Assembly (NCBI GenBank): GCA_900547295.1
Contig: URGK01000001.1
Location: forward strand, 1 to 64,000
From: an uncultured Eubacteriales bacterium
GTDB taxonomy: Bacteria > Bacillota > Clostridia > Peptostreptococcales > Anaerovoracaceae
DNA length: 64,000 nucleotides
Direction: 5' to 3'
How positions within the stretch are numbered: the first letter of the stretch is position 1; each line of letters begins with the position of its first letter. Below the pieces are notes generated by a model. It had not been told where the DNA came from and did not search any database. It saw only the letters and a program-made list of their open reading frames with translations. Positions 37,236 through 46,039 of the stretch are shown here, in pieces. The position numbers were made by a program, and so were the translations under genes.

Positions 37236-40200
37236 TTATTTAACTGTTATTTTCTTTACCGCTGAAAATCCACCATAAAGCTTTTTGCCGTTCACTTTGC
37301 TGTAGGCTCTCACTTTATAGTAACAGGTTTTACCTCTTTTAAGCTTTTTATCAGTACATGTATTTGACGAAACACTCTTAACCTTAATATATCTGCCTGA
37401 TTTTTTTGAGGCCCTGTAAACATCATAACCATCTGCTGTTTTTACCTTGTTCCAGTTTAGTTTTACAGTCTTCTTTGAGGCCCTTCCGGCTGTAATCTTT
37501 ATCTTCTGTTCAAGCATGCTGCTGATATATTCGGGGAAATCCACAACAGCAAGTCCTGCGCTTGTTCCTATATATATCTTATCGCCTATTTTATCAAGAC
37601 TGTAGACATTGTTCATGCTTTTTTCGGTCCACATGCCTGTTTCACTGCTAAGCTCTGCCGTAACTGTCATTTTTCCGTTTCTGACAGCAGGTTTCTTGAT
37701 ATACAGAACTCCGTCTGCTGATGTTCCAAACCACAGACTGCCGTCTGCTGATGCCATAACCATTCTGACCTCGGCATTTGTCGCTCCGTCAAGAGCTTTG
37801 CCGAAAAGTCTGTCTCCTGTATATTTAACAGCCTCTGCTCCCGGCTCTGAAACATACCATACTGTACCGCCTGTGTTTTCCATATTTGCATATGACCCTG
37901 ATGCCACTATCCATGCTCCGCCATTTTTGTCTATTGCAATGTCACGAATCCATACCTGTGCAAGCTTTGATGAGCCTGCAGCTTTGTCAAAGTCAGCAGT
38001 GTAGCTGTACTTTGTTATTTTACCTGATGCATCAATATAGGCAAATCCGCCTGTAAACGGATCTTCTTGCGTTCCTTTGCCATCAGGGTAAAATCCGCAC
38101 CACGCTCCACCGTTTCCGTCTAACGTTATATTATCTACAGACATTGCAGGGAAACCGTCATTTTTGTCATATGTTGTCCATTTGTTTTCCTTTGGCTGAT
38201 ATTTTGTAAGTCCGCCAAAGGATCCTATCCATACAGTTCCGTCATTATCAATCTGAATTTCCTGAACATAGTTGTTCGGAATAGTTGCAGGCTTATCCGT
38301 TTCAAGAAAATATTCAGCCTTTCCGCCTTTCATATATATAAGGCCTCTGTTGTTTGCCGGGTCTGTATAGCTTGCATTCTGGGACAGCCATACACCTCCG
38401 TCGCCATCTGCTGCTATTGCCGATACAAATGTGGTTTCAAGTGCAGGTGTGCTGTTCTTGTTATATCTTGAAAAAGTCTCTGCATCCGATGCTCTGTATG
38501 CTGCGCCGCCGCCATAGGTTCCTACCCAGAGCCCTCCGTTTTTATCTGCAGATACCGAGCGGATTCCTGCCAGAGGGAGGTTTCCTTCAGAGCCGTCAGC
38601 AGGTATAATTTCAATTTTTTCCTTTGCAGCCTCTGTCTTTAGAGGTACAGCGGCAAAGCTTGAAAGCTTTGCCGCTGTGTTAACTGTAACTCCTTTTACA
38701 CAGTCAATTCTGTTATATCTTGCGCTGCCGTCATCATAGTTTCTGTACAGTCTGACAGTTGCTGATGTTTTACCGTCCTTTGATGTATCTTTAATTGCAG
38801 TCCAGCTTTTACCGCCGTCGCTGCTTTCATCGTAAGCTACAAGGTATTTCTGCTCTTTTATTTCTTTGAGCGTAATCCCCTTATAGTCTTCCGGCGCAAA
38901 ACCGTCTGTTGTAGTAATATCAATTACTGCAGCTTCATCTGTTATACCGCTTGCATTAAGAAGTTCTGCAAGATAGATGCCTCTCACATGGCTTGTGCCC
39001 TGTCTTGATGTATATGTTCCCTCTACTACTCCTGAGGCTGCCCCTGAATTCTTAAGACCTCTTATATCGAACGTCTTTGTTTTATCCATTCCATAGATAT
39101 TAAAGTCTTTTTCCGTATTGTCATCTTCAATTACGCTTCCGTTTCCGACTTTAATTACAATCTGAGTCACTTCTGAAACGGACGCGCCCTGACTGTTGTG
39201 TGTAACAAGTCGGATTGGTCCTCCTTCATTTCCTACTACGGAATCATACCCGGGACCCTTTGGTGTTGATTTGCCTCCTGCAGCCAGAGGATATCCGTCC
39301 ATACCGTAGGCAAGTATAATAGGGACTCTTCGTTCTCCGTCCTTAATACCGTTCTTTATGGCATCCATTCCGAATTTAGCCTTGATTTCAGCGCTGTATC
39401 CATCCTTTGCTGTTACTGTTATGCTTATAGGGTCGTCCAGCCCTGTAACTCCTGTCGTATTCTGCTTTATGAATTTCCAGAAGTTCACTCCTTCCCAGCT
39501 GTTTACTGCTGTTGTTGTAATATCTTCTTTTTCAATCAACGAAGTCATTGCCTCGATTTCTTTAACTGTGCAGTCTTTTGCAAACAGCTCCTTATTGTCA
39601 TTATCCACTACCTGAACAGCCACTTTATTATCAAGATACTGCTTGAATACTTCGCTTGAGCTATGATTCCAGCTTACAGACTCTGAAGATGTAACTTCTA
39701 TTGACTTGACTCTGCTCAGGCACTTACCCAGATTAACATTCTTCTTTGAAGTCTGTCCGATAACAAGTCTGATAGGACCGCCGTCATTTCCGTATTTTGA
39801 ACTGTAGCCCTTGCTCTTTTTGCTTGTAACCAGCGGTTTTCCTGTTTCTTTGTTTTTGGCAGGCGCTGAGCCGTATGCCAGTATAACCGGAAGATTCTTC
39901 TTTCCTGTCTTGGAATTCATATATCCTTTTCTTATTTCTGATAAGGTGAATGTCTTTTTCTTACCATCGGTTGTAGTAATTACAACTTTATCTGCGCTCG
40001 TTTTAAGGCCTATGTCAGTTGAATTAAGGAAATCATAAAGTGATATGCCTCTGTATGTTCTCTGATATGTCTTACCCTTGCTGTTTCTGAAACTGTAAGT
40101 ATATGTTCCGGCAAGAGTCTGCCTGCCCTCAATATCCGAAACAGTGAATTTCTTCTTGCCTGAAATTCTTGTACCTTCACCTGATATTGTTACAGTTTTT

Positions 40201-43200
40201 TTCTTGTAGCTGCTGTATGGCGATTTTACATGCGCATATTTGTCTGCAGCAAGGTTTACTGTAATTGAAGTTACATTTTTAAGAGTTCTCGGAGCTTTTC
40301 CCTTTGAGGTTCTTGGAATCACAACCTGCAGAGGTCCTCCGCTGTTTTTAACTTTTGTTTTCTCAGCTTCGCCAAGAGTCACTGTGTCTTCATAACCTGC
40401 CGAACTGCTGCTCTTAACAAGTGGCGAACCGTTTTTGGCATATGCCAGTATCGGTCTAAGGTTTTTAAGCCCGGTTTCACTGTTATAGCCTTTTGTCATG
40501 GTAAGCAGTTCTTTGAGGTCAACCTGAAGTTTATCTTTACCATTACTGAAAGTAACTGTACCCTTTGCACCCTGAAGCTTTACTATCTTCTGCAGCAGGT
40601 ATGCAATGTCCATACCCTCATATAGATCATTATTATATTTTGAACCTGCTTTGCCGGCTTCATAAAAGGCTTTTATCTTTGCCTCTGCAAGCTCTGCCGA
40701 TGTCAGAGTACCGCCGTAGATTATTTCTTCTATATCTGCTGCAGTATATTTGTCACTGCTCAGCTTAACGGCTGATTTGCCTGTTCCTGAATACACTCTG
40801 ACATTCAGCTTTGTTTTGCTTCCCAGATCATTATAGATTTTCTTATCGCTGTATTTATGTGTACTGTAATGATAAGTATCATCGCCAACTATAATCTTGT
40901 CGAGAAGTTTCGCCTGATTTGATCCGTTGGCATGAGTATAGTTCATCTTGCCTGATATTACACGGAGCGGGCCGCCGTCATTTGAAAGTCCGCTTAGGAA
41001 TCCGTCCAGTGTGTTTTTTATAACATACGGATATCTGTTTACTCCGTATGCCACAAGCACAGGATAGCCTGTTTTTTTCAGGTCCCCTGGAGCGCCCTTA
41101 TAGTCCGCGCCTGTAACGTCTGCTATATTTTTCTCATAATATCCGAAGCAGTCCGGGTCTGCAATCTGCTTAAGGGAGAAGGTATCAAAGCCTTTGTATC
41201 CGTCTGTTGCAGTGAACGTTACCTTTGTTTTATCATCTGTTTTCTTTGAATCAGGAATTCCTGATTTTTTGAGAAGGTCCCAAAGCTTGACTCCCTCGTA
41301 TTCATCCACATACCAGTAGGAGGAATTTGCAAGACTGTACTCGTCTCTGTATCCTATACCGTTCTTTACAGGTCTGCCGTTTTCGTCATATTTGACCATA
41401 TCCTCAAGCTGCTGTACCGTATAGTTTACTTCTCTGCCTATTTCACTTCCTGTTATGGTAAGAACATATTGCGAGTTTTCAGCAGTCTTGTACGGAGCTT
41501 TATCATGCTTATAGCCCGGCTCATCGCCTTCACAGACATATATGTATGCCATATTTCCAAAAGTCGCATATTCAGATGCTATTCCCATCTTATCTGTATC
41601 ACATACCAGCTTGAGGCACCCGTCTGTATTGCCAAGCTCTGAATCCTGTCCTGCAGCGCCGTCATCAAATACAAACGGTCTTGTGTTTTTGCCGTCAGTA
41701 TATGAGGTACCGTATGCAATTAGTATCGGCGTTCCTTCATTGTGCATTTTCTCTATTGTTTCAAGAGAAATAGTTGCTATGGTGTTTCTGTTTCTGTTTT
41801 TGATTTCAACCTTTTTGGCTCTGTCTGTCAGAATTATACCGTTTACTCCGTCTTCCATATTATGAAGCAGATAGTACAAATCCACACCTTCATAGGTTCT
41901 TTCGGTTTTTTTGCCGTTTCTCAGGTCTGTATAGTTTCCTCTGGCGCAGCCCTTATCCTGGCTTTCCATATCGCCTACGGAAAGAGGCACACTGTTTTTA
42001 ACTCCCGGGCCCTCAATCGTCAAGGTTGCTCCCGTAATTCCGTCAACGTTATACGGTCCATCCTGGTCTTTGATTCCGCCGTTTGTAATATGCTTGAATG
42101 GACTGAACGAGAAATCAATCCCCGAAGTTCCTGTTATTTCAATGCTGTTAACAAGCTTTACCGGACTTGCACCGTTACCATAAAGAACGAAACAGCCTGA
42201 AACGGAGGCATCATCCTTTGATGCTTCATATATGCCCTTTAGCGTTTCCTTACTTTCACCTTTTTCGTATGCAAGAATGTAGTCGTTTTTAATAAGATCT
42301 CCTACAGTCATTCCGTTGGCATCAAAGTTTATGTAGTTATCCGCGGTTCCGAAAGTAACAACGTCCTTATCCTTGCTGCCTGCAAGAAGCTCCGAAAGCG
42401 GCACTCCTCTTACATAGTCTGTAAAGGTTCCCTTTTTGGTGGTGTAGGTATATGTATTATCTGCCCTTTTCATCAGCATTACATCGGCTCTTGTGTATTC
42501 TCTGCTGCCGATTTTAAGTACCTTTTCTTCAAGTGCTTTCCCTCCGATTACCTTGCTGACATCACATTTACCTCCGTTATATACAGGATTATTTTTGTCT
42601 TCTATGTTAAGCTGCCCTGTTATAACTTTTTTGAAGTCCTTTCTGTCTGCCTTTTCGGGAGTTTTCGCACCTTCGCTGTAATCCCATGCAATCATGGTTT
42701 CAACCTTTACCGCACCATCGCTGCTTCCCTCTGCCAGCCCCGGATAAAAGTAGCGGGCTTCATTTAGACCTGTCGTATCTTTTGAACCGTTACTGTATTT
42801 GGCTTGCGGGTTAAAAGAGCAGGAATATCCGTCTGATGCAAGCACTGTCAGCGTGTCTTTGCCGGCATCAAAAGCAGTCCCTTTAAGAAGAGACTTTATA
42901 TATACTCCTGTAGCTTTGTAATACTTTTTTGTATCAAAAGTATTAATTGATGAGTAGAGTATTTCCTTTCCTCCCTCAAGTTTTTTGAGTTCTCCTCTCG
43001 TATAGGATTTCTCAAGGTCTATGTTGTCGGCAGTATAAGTTTTGCCGCCGATAACATCAGTTCCTGTAACTGCAAGCTCAGGAGTCTCGATTTTAAGACC
43101 GCCTTCCGCCCCGTATACATCAGTGCCTGAAAGTCCTGCAGCAGGCATCATTGAAATGATTACCGCCACTGATACAAATACTGCAAGCAGTCTGTATCCG

Positions 43201-43229
43201 ATTCGTGCTCTTAAGCTTTTAGAATTCAT
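37236..43229 (-). CDS. Giant secreted protein: about eight SUOX-fold domains, beta-propeller, FN3
   Basis: 1,997 residues. Signal peptide 1-40 (ends DVYGAEG). Residues about 45-1525 contain roughly eight diverged copies of a molybdopterin-oxidoreductase (sulfite-oxidase/YedY) fold. The repeated hallmarks are YxGVxLxxLL near the middle and, towards the end, a block of the form ILAYGxxGxPL...GNxGGPIRLV (VILAYGSAPAK and GNDGGPIRLV; IILAYGMDGYPL and GNEGGPIRLV). The cofactor-ligating Cys of true SUOX enzymes is not evident. Residues about 1545-1905 form a ligand-binding-sensor type beta-propeller (GGLWVGTYGGG, GTVWIGSFGG, GSLWFGTSADG). The C-terminal 85 residues are an FN3-like module. No LPXTG. 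Last gene of cassette A, with its own riboswitch-like leader. Confidence 0.85.
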   Translation of the reverse strand: MNSKSLRARIGYRLLAVFVSVAVIISMMPAAGLSGTDVYGAEGGLKIETPELAVTGTDVIGGKTYTADNIDLEKSYTRGELKKLEGGKEILYSSINTFDTKKYYKATGVYIKSLLKGTAFDAGKDTLTVLASDGYSCSFNPQAKYSNGSKDTTGLNEARYFYPGLAEGSSDGAVKVETMIAWDYSEGAKTPEKADRKDFKKVITGQLNIEDKNNPVYNGGKCDVSKVIGGKALEEKVLKIGSREYTRADVMLMKRADNTYTYTTKKGTFTDYVRGVPLSELLAGSKDKDVVTFGTADNYINFDANGMTVGDLIKNDYILAYEKGESKETLKGIYEASKDDASVSGCFVLYGNGASPVKLVNSIEITGTSGIDFSFSPFKHITNGGIKDQDGPYNVDGITGATLTIEGPGVKNSVPLSVGDMESQDKGCARGNYTDLRNGKKTERTYEGVDLYYLLHNMEDGVNGIILTDRAKKVEIKNRNRNTIATISLETIEKMHNEGTPILIAYGTSYTDGKNTRPFVFDDGAAGQDSELGNTDGCLKLVCDTDKMGIASEYATFGNMAYIYVCEGDEPGYKHDKAPYKTAENSQYVLTITGSEIGREVNYTVQQLEDMVKYDENGRPVKNGIGYRDEYSLANSSYWYVDEYEGVKLWDLLKKSGIPDSKKTDDKTKVTFTATDGYKGFDTFSLKQIADPDCFGYYEKNIADVTGADYKGAPGDLKKTGYPVLVAYGVNRYPYVIKNTLDGFLSGLSNDGGPLRVISGKMNYTHANGSNQAKLLDKIIVGDDTYHYSTHKYSDKKIYNDLGSKTKLNVRVYSGTGKSAVKLSSDKYTAADIEEIIYGGTLTSAELAEAKIKAFYEAGKAGSKYNNDLYEGMDIAYLLQKIVKLQGAKGTVTFSNGKDKLQVDLKELLTMTKGYNSETGLKNLRPILAYAKNGSPLVKSSSSAGYEDTVTLGEAEKTKVKNSGGPLQVVIPRTSKGKAPRTLKNVTSITVNLAADKYAHVKSPYSSYKKKTVTISGEGTRISGKKKFTVSDIEGRQTLAGTYTYSFRNSKGKTYQRTYRGISLYDFLNSTDIGLKTSADKVVITTTDGKKKTFTLSEIRKGYMNSKTGKKNLPVILAYGSAPAKNKETGKPLVTSKKSKGYSSKYGNDGGPIRLVIGQTSKKNVNLGKCLSRVKSIEVTSSESVSWNHSSSEVFKQYLDNKVAVQVVDNDNKELFAKDCTVKEIEAMTSLIEKEDITTTAVNSWEGVNFWKFIKQNTTGVTGLDDPISITVTAKDGYSAEIKAKFGMDAIKNGIKDGERRVPIILAYGMDGYPLAAGGKSTPKGPGYDSVVGNEGGPIRLVTHNSQGASVSEVTQIVIKVGNGSVIEDDNTEKDFNIYGMDKTKTFDIRGLKNSGAASGVVEGTYTSRQGTSHVRGIYLAELLNASGITDEAAVIDITTTDGFAPEDYKGITLKEIKEQKYLVAYDESSDGGKSWTAIKDTSKDGKTSATVRLYRNYDDGSARYNRIDCVKGVTVNTAAKLSSFAAVPLKTEAAKEKIEIIPADGSEGNLPLAGIRSVSADKNGGLWVGTYGGGAAYRASDAETFSRYNKNSTPALETTFVSAIAADGDGGVWLSQNASYTDPANNRGLIYMKGGKAEYFLETDKPATIPNNYVQEIQIDNDGTVWIGSFGGLTKYQPKENKWTTYDKNDGFPAMSVDNITLDGNGGAWCGFYPDGKGTQEDPFTGGFAYIDASGKITKYSYTADFDKAAGSSKLAQVWIRDIAIDKNGGAWIVASGSYANMENTGGTVWYVSEPGAEAVKYTGDRLFGKALDGATNAEVRMVMASADGSLWFGTSADGVLYIKKPAVRNGKMTVTAELSSETGMWTEKSMNNVYSLDKIGDKIYIGTSAGLAVVDFPEYISSMLEQKIKITAGRASKKTVKLNWNKVKTADGYDVYRASKKSGRYIKVKSVSSNTCTDKKLKRGKTCYYKVRAYSKVNGKKLYGGFSAVKKITVK

Positions 43230-43294
43230 TTTCTCCTCCTTTTAATAAGTATCACCGTAAAACAAAAAGTATTATAACAACAATATATTATCAA

Positions 43295-43317
43295 AGCGGC
43301 TTTCAAAGAAAACCGCT
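43295..43317 (-). terminator. Expression-platform hairpin of the M1 leader
   Basis: AGCGGTTTTC-TTT-GAAAGCCGCT stem-loop on the minus strand. Its 5' arm (TTTTCTTT) is complementary to AAAGAAAA at the 3' strand of the aptamer base stem, so the two are mutually exclusive. The following T run is poor (TTTGATAAT), so termination efficiency is doubtful. Confidence 0.5.
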
Positions 43318-43339
43318 CTGCTCTTAATATATGTAACAC

Positions 43340-43438
43340 AATGCTTTTCTTTCCAAACGGGAGGCACAAACGTTTCCGTTCATACCCATCGGCTGCCGAT
43401 CATAGCATAGCCTTAGACCTTCCAGCTCGAAAAATATT
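43340..43438 (-). ncRNA. M1: candidate molybdenum/tungsten-cofactor riboswitch
   Basis: About 100-nt structured leader of the 1,997-residue protein. The base stem pairs AATATTTTTC with GAAAAGCATT. A side hairpin GGTCTAAG...TATGATC contains an 11-nt-type tetraloop receptor (CUAAG/UAUG). It is followed by GCCGATGGGTAT, a nine-pair stem closed by GAAA (GTATGAACG-GAAA-CGTTTGTGC) and the conserved TGCCTCCCGTTTGGAAAG. It is over 80 % identical to M2 at 51109-51209 with compensating base changes. Moco-type assignment rests on the tetraloop/receptor layout and Mo/W context; ligand unproven. Confidence 0.7.
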
Positions 43439-43481
43439 AAGTTATTTATCTGTACCGGATGCTTTTCCGGGATACAAATCG

Positions 43482-44609
43482 TTATTTTATTCCGGCCTTT
43501 GCAGGCTTTGAAAAACTTCCGATATTCTTACCTTTATAGGCTTTAACCTTATAGTAGCAGGTTTTGCCCTTTCGGGCATTTTTGTCTTTATATACAGTGG
43601 TTTTTACGTTTTTCACGCTTCCTATCTTTTTATAGCTGCCGGTTTTTTTGTCCGCTCTGTATATATAATAGCCGTCCGCACCGTTGAGTTTTTTCCATGA
43701 TATTTTTACGGTTCTTCCTGCAGTGGCCTTAATCCCTTTAACAGCTGGCGGAACCACCTTGTACTTATAGGTTACAGTATCACTGTCCGTTTTGCCAAAG
43801 GCTGCAGTTACCGCCTTAACTGTAAACGAGGACACTCCCTCAGGCACTTTCAGGTCTCTGCATACTGCAGGAATGCTAAAAGTATCATAGTTATATATTT
43901 CCGAATTATAATCCGGCACACTGCCGTCTGTTGTATAATATATCTTGTCCCACTTGCCGAAATCCTTCAGTGAAAAATCAACTTGTCTGCCCCATTCAAT
44001 TGTCTTTGTCTTTTTTTCGATTGCAGGCTTCGGAGCCTTTGAAGCAGTCTCTGATGTTATATTGATTTCTCCTGTTTTGCCGTCACTGTCCGTATACGCA
44101 ACATAGGATACAAAGGCAGGATAATTCTGTTCAGTCGGAGCAATCTGACCTATGCACAGAGTTCCCTCTCCTCTCTTAGTTATATCAAATATTGCAGGGA
44201 CTATAGTCTTTGTCTGACCTTCTTTGTCAGAATAGCAGTATCTTGCCTCTGTAAGCTGTTTCTTTGTCAGCTTAACACTGTAGCCGTCTACCGCTTTGAT
44301 AATTATTTCTCTGTCATCAGGGATTTTATCTGTATCTATTCCTGCCTTCCTGATAATCGCAAGAACCGAAGGCCCCTGCCCTTTATATATGCGGCTGTTG
44401 CCCATATGGTTGCGTGCAGAATATGTCACGCTCTCTGCCGGCAGAGAATTAAGCTGTGTCTCTGAGAATTCTGCTTTGACGGTTCCCTCATAAACAACAC
44501 GTACTGCCGGTACAAATCCGTCGTCAGCACTGCAGACGGCAGTTGCGGAAATAAATGCTCCCGTAAGCGCCATCAGCATTATTACTGCTTTAAAAATATA
44601 TTTTTTCAT
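43482..44609 (-). CDS. Secreted SUOX-fold-like / FN3 protein
   Basis: 375 residues from ATG 44609 (AGGTGAT just upstream; a GTG three codons earlier is less likely). Signal peptide to about residue 28 (ATAVCSADD). A SUOX-fold-like domain spans about 30-190, with KGQGPSVLAIIRKAG and the paralogue pattern DGYSVKLTKKQL, but the late ILAYG-type block is poorly kept. A chitobiase-type strand segment TDGSVPDYNSEIY follows, and the C-terminal FN3-like module (ISWKKLNGADGYYIYR, GKTCYYKVKAY) closes the protein. It begins 10 nt after the lipoprotein gene. Confidence 0.8.
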   Translation of the reverse strand: MKKYIFKAVIMLMALTGAFISATAVCSADDGFVPAVRVVYEGTVKAEFSETQLNSLPAESVTYSARNHMGNSRIYKGQGPSVLAIIRKAGIDTDKIPDDREIIIKAVDGYSVKLTKKQLTEARYCYSDKEGQTKTIVPAIFDITKRGEGTLCIGQIAPTEQNYPAFVSYVAYTDSDGKTGEINITSETASKAPKPAIEKKTKTIEWGRQVDFSLKDFGKWDKIYYTTDGSVPDYNSEIYNYDTFSIPAVCRDLKVPEGVSSFTVKAVTAAFGKTDSDTVTYKYKVVPPAVKGIKATAGRTVKISWKKLNGADGYYIYRADKKTGSYKKIGSVKNVKTTVYKDKNARKGKTCYYKVKAYKGKNIGSFSKPAKAGIK

Positions 44610-44618
44610 TCTGATCAC

Positions 44619-45095
44619 CTATTTTTCAAATTTAATCCTGTTAACCATACGCGTCCAGTATGCAGAGTCTGATTCGGGGATTATAATTCTAACAGGAGCC
44701 GAGTCCTCATCGAGCGGCTGTCCGTCAATCCCAAAGGCAAGCATTATTCTGTTTTCTTTGAGAAAATCCTTGTAAAGCGGCGCGCTGTATTCATCGGTTC
44801 CGTATATAGTGATACGGCTGAAATCTCCCTGCTCAAGCCCATACTCCGACAGAACATCTGAAAGCCACACTCCTGTTGCTTTTACAACTCCGATCTTGTC
44901 ACTTGTGCTTTCTGTTTTAATTGTATGACAGTCCATAGCTTTAAGCTGCTTAACAGTAACAGCAGCAGTCTCATCGCTGATGCCCTCAAGCACAATCTCT
45001 GCATCTGAATAGCCTGAAATATCTATGTCGTCAGTCCCGCAGGAGCACATGTACAGCAGCATTGCTGTGACTAATAAAATAACAATTTTTTTCAT
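44619..45095 (-). CDS. Lipoprotein with a single SUOX-fold domain
   Basis: 158 residues. N-terminal hydrophobic segment followed by CSCGTDD, a plausible but not canonical lipobox (Cys about 19). The rest is one compact SUOX-fold domain with VTVKQLKAM, ATGVWLSDVLSEYGL and the diagnostic late block IMLAFGIDGQPLDEDSAPVR then WTRMVNRIKF, closely matching sulfite-oxidase-family text such as LAYEMNGEPL...PVRLVVP. The catalytic Cys is not evident. Directly abuts the DUF2149 gene (stop to start adjacent). Confidence 0.8.
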   Translation of the reverse strand: MKKIVILLVTAMLLYMCSCGTDDIDISGYSDAEIVLEGISDETAAVTVKQLKAMDCHTIKTESTSDKIGVVKATGVWLSDVLSEYGLEQGDFSRITIYGTDEYSAPLYKDFLKENRIMLAFGIDGQPLDEDSAPVRIIIPESDSAYWTRMVNRIKFEK

Positions 45096-45398
45096 TTATC
45101 TGTCCTCAACTATATAGTATTTTCCGGTCTGAGGATCCTTGTATACAGTCCCCATCTCCTCCATGTCAGTCTCGGTTTCAATCGTTTTCTGCGCTCCGTC
45201 GGCCTTCTCTATCTCATATCTGTTTTCAGGTTTTATCGTACTGCTTATATCAACATTCCAGCTTGCTATAAGGGCTATAAGAAGTCCGCAGGCAAATACA
45301 AGCATTACATCGGCAAGATTCGCCATGCCATCCATAGGATTAAAGCTTTCTTTTTTTCTGGCAACACGCAGCCTGCCTGTTTTTCTGTCAATTTTCAT
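45096..45398 (-). CDS. ExbD-like DUF2149 membrane protein
   Basis: 100 residues. A short basic cytoplasmic N-terminus is followed by NPMDGMANLADVMLVFACG, a single membrane helix, and a soluble tail ending GKYYIVEDR. The ADVMLVF stretch mirrors the ExbD/TolR helix start (FIDVMLV) with its proton-carrying Asp. The family sits beside ExbB-like channels in methanogens and in Bacteroidetes heme-uptake (hmu) loci. It overlaps the ExbB-like gene by 11 nt, so the two are coupled. Confidence 0.85.
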   Translation of the reverse strand: MKIDRKTGRLRVARKKESFNPMDGMANLADVMLVFACGLLIALIASWNVDISSTIKPENRYEIEKADGAQKTIETETDMEEMGTVYKDPQTGKYYIVEDR

Positions 45399-46032
45399 CT
45401 GTTATCTCCCTGTTCTGCTCCTCAAGAATACACTCCATGACAGTTTCGAGATTTACCATATATTCCTCATACCATCTGTTTCTTACTGAGGATATAATAT
45501 AGCTTACGGCAGCGCTTATCAGGCCTGCCACTGTTGTATCAAAAGCAATCAGAAGTGAAGATGACAGGGTTTTAGTGTCACCCTGCCCAAGCGCAATAAG
45601 CCCCGGGCCAAGAGGAATCAATGTCCCCATAAGTCCGAACATCGGTGCTATTTTGGCTACAAGATCTGTTATTCTTGATATCCTGTCATAATGAGCCTGC
45701 TCTTCAAATATGAGCTGTCTTGCCAGAGCCTCTCTCTCTGCTTCAGGAATTGCTGTTCTTGACAGAAGCTCTCCTATGGCTTTTTTCTGTCTTTTCAGAA
45801 GCCCGCTTGCCTCAATTATAGCACCCGTTTCTTTTGCCGATATCCCCTGAATATCATCTATAAGCAGAGGAATTCTGACTTTTAACTGTTTTCTTTCGGT
45901 GAAGAATTCTCCTATTATACTCCCCAGCATTACAACCGTTACTGCAATCAGTATCAGGAGTATGACTATTGTGGGTATCTGCAGAGCGCCTGAAACAGCT
46001 CTTAAAACTTCTTTTACTGCATCTGAAAACAT
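45388..46032 (-). CDS. MotA/TolQ/ExbB-type proton channel
   Basis: 214 residues. Membrane helices at about 15-38, 130-155 and 160-185, with a cytoplasmic helical domain between the first two (KQLKVRIPLLIDDIQGISAK). The diagnostic segment is PMFGLMGTLIPLGPGLIALGQG followed by LIAFDTTVAGLISAAV, the pore-lining helices of ExbB/TolQ. Together with the DUF2149 protein it should form an ExbBD-like proton-driven motor in the cytoplasmic membrane. Confidence 0.9.
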   Translation of the reverse strand: MFSDAVKEVLRAVSGALQIPTIVILLILIAVTVVMLGSIIGEFFTERKQLKVRIPLLIDDIQGISAKETGAIIEASGLLKRQKKAIGELLSRTAIPEAEREALARQLIFEEQAHYDRISRITDLVAKIAPMFGLMGTLIPLGPGLIALGQGDTKTLSSSLLIAFDTTVAGLISAAVSYIISSVRNRWYEEYMVNLETVMECILEEQNREITDEN

Positions 46033-46039
46033 TGTTTAT

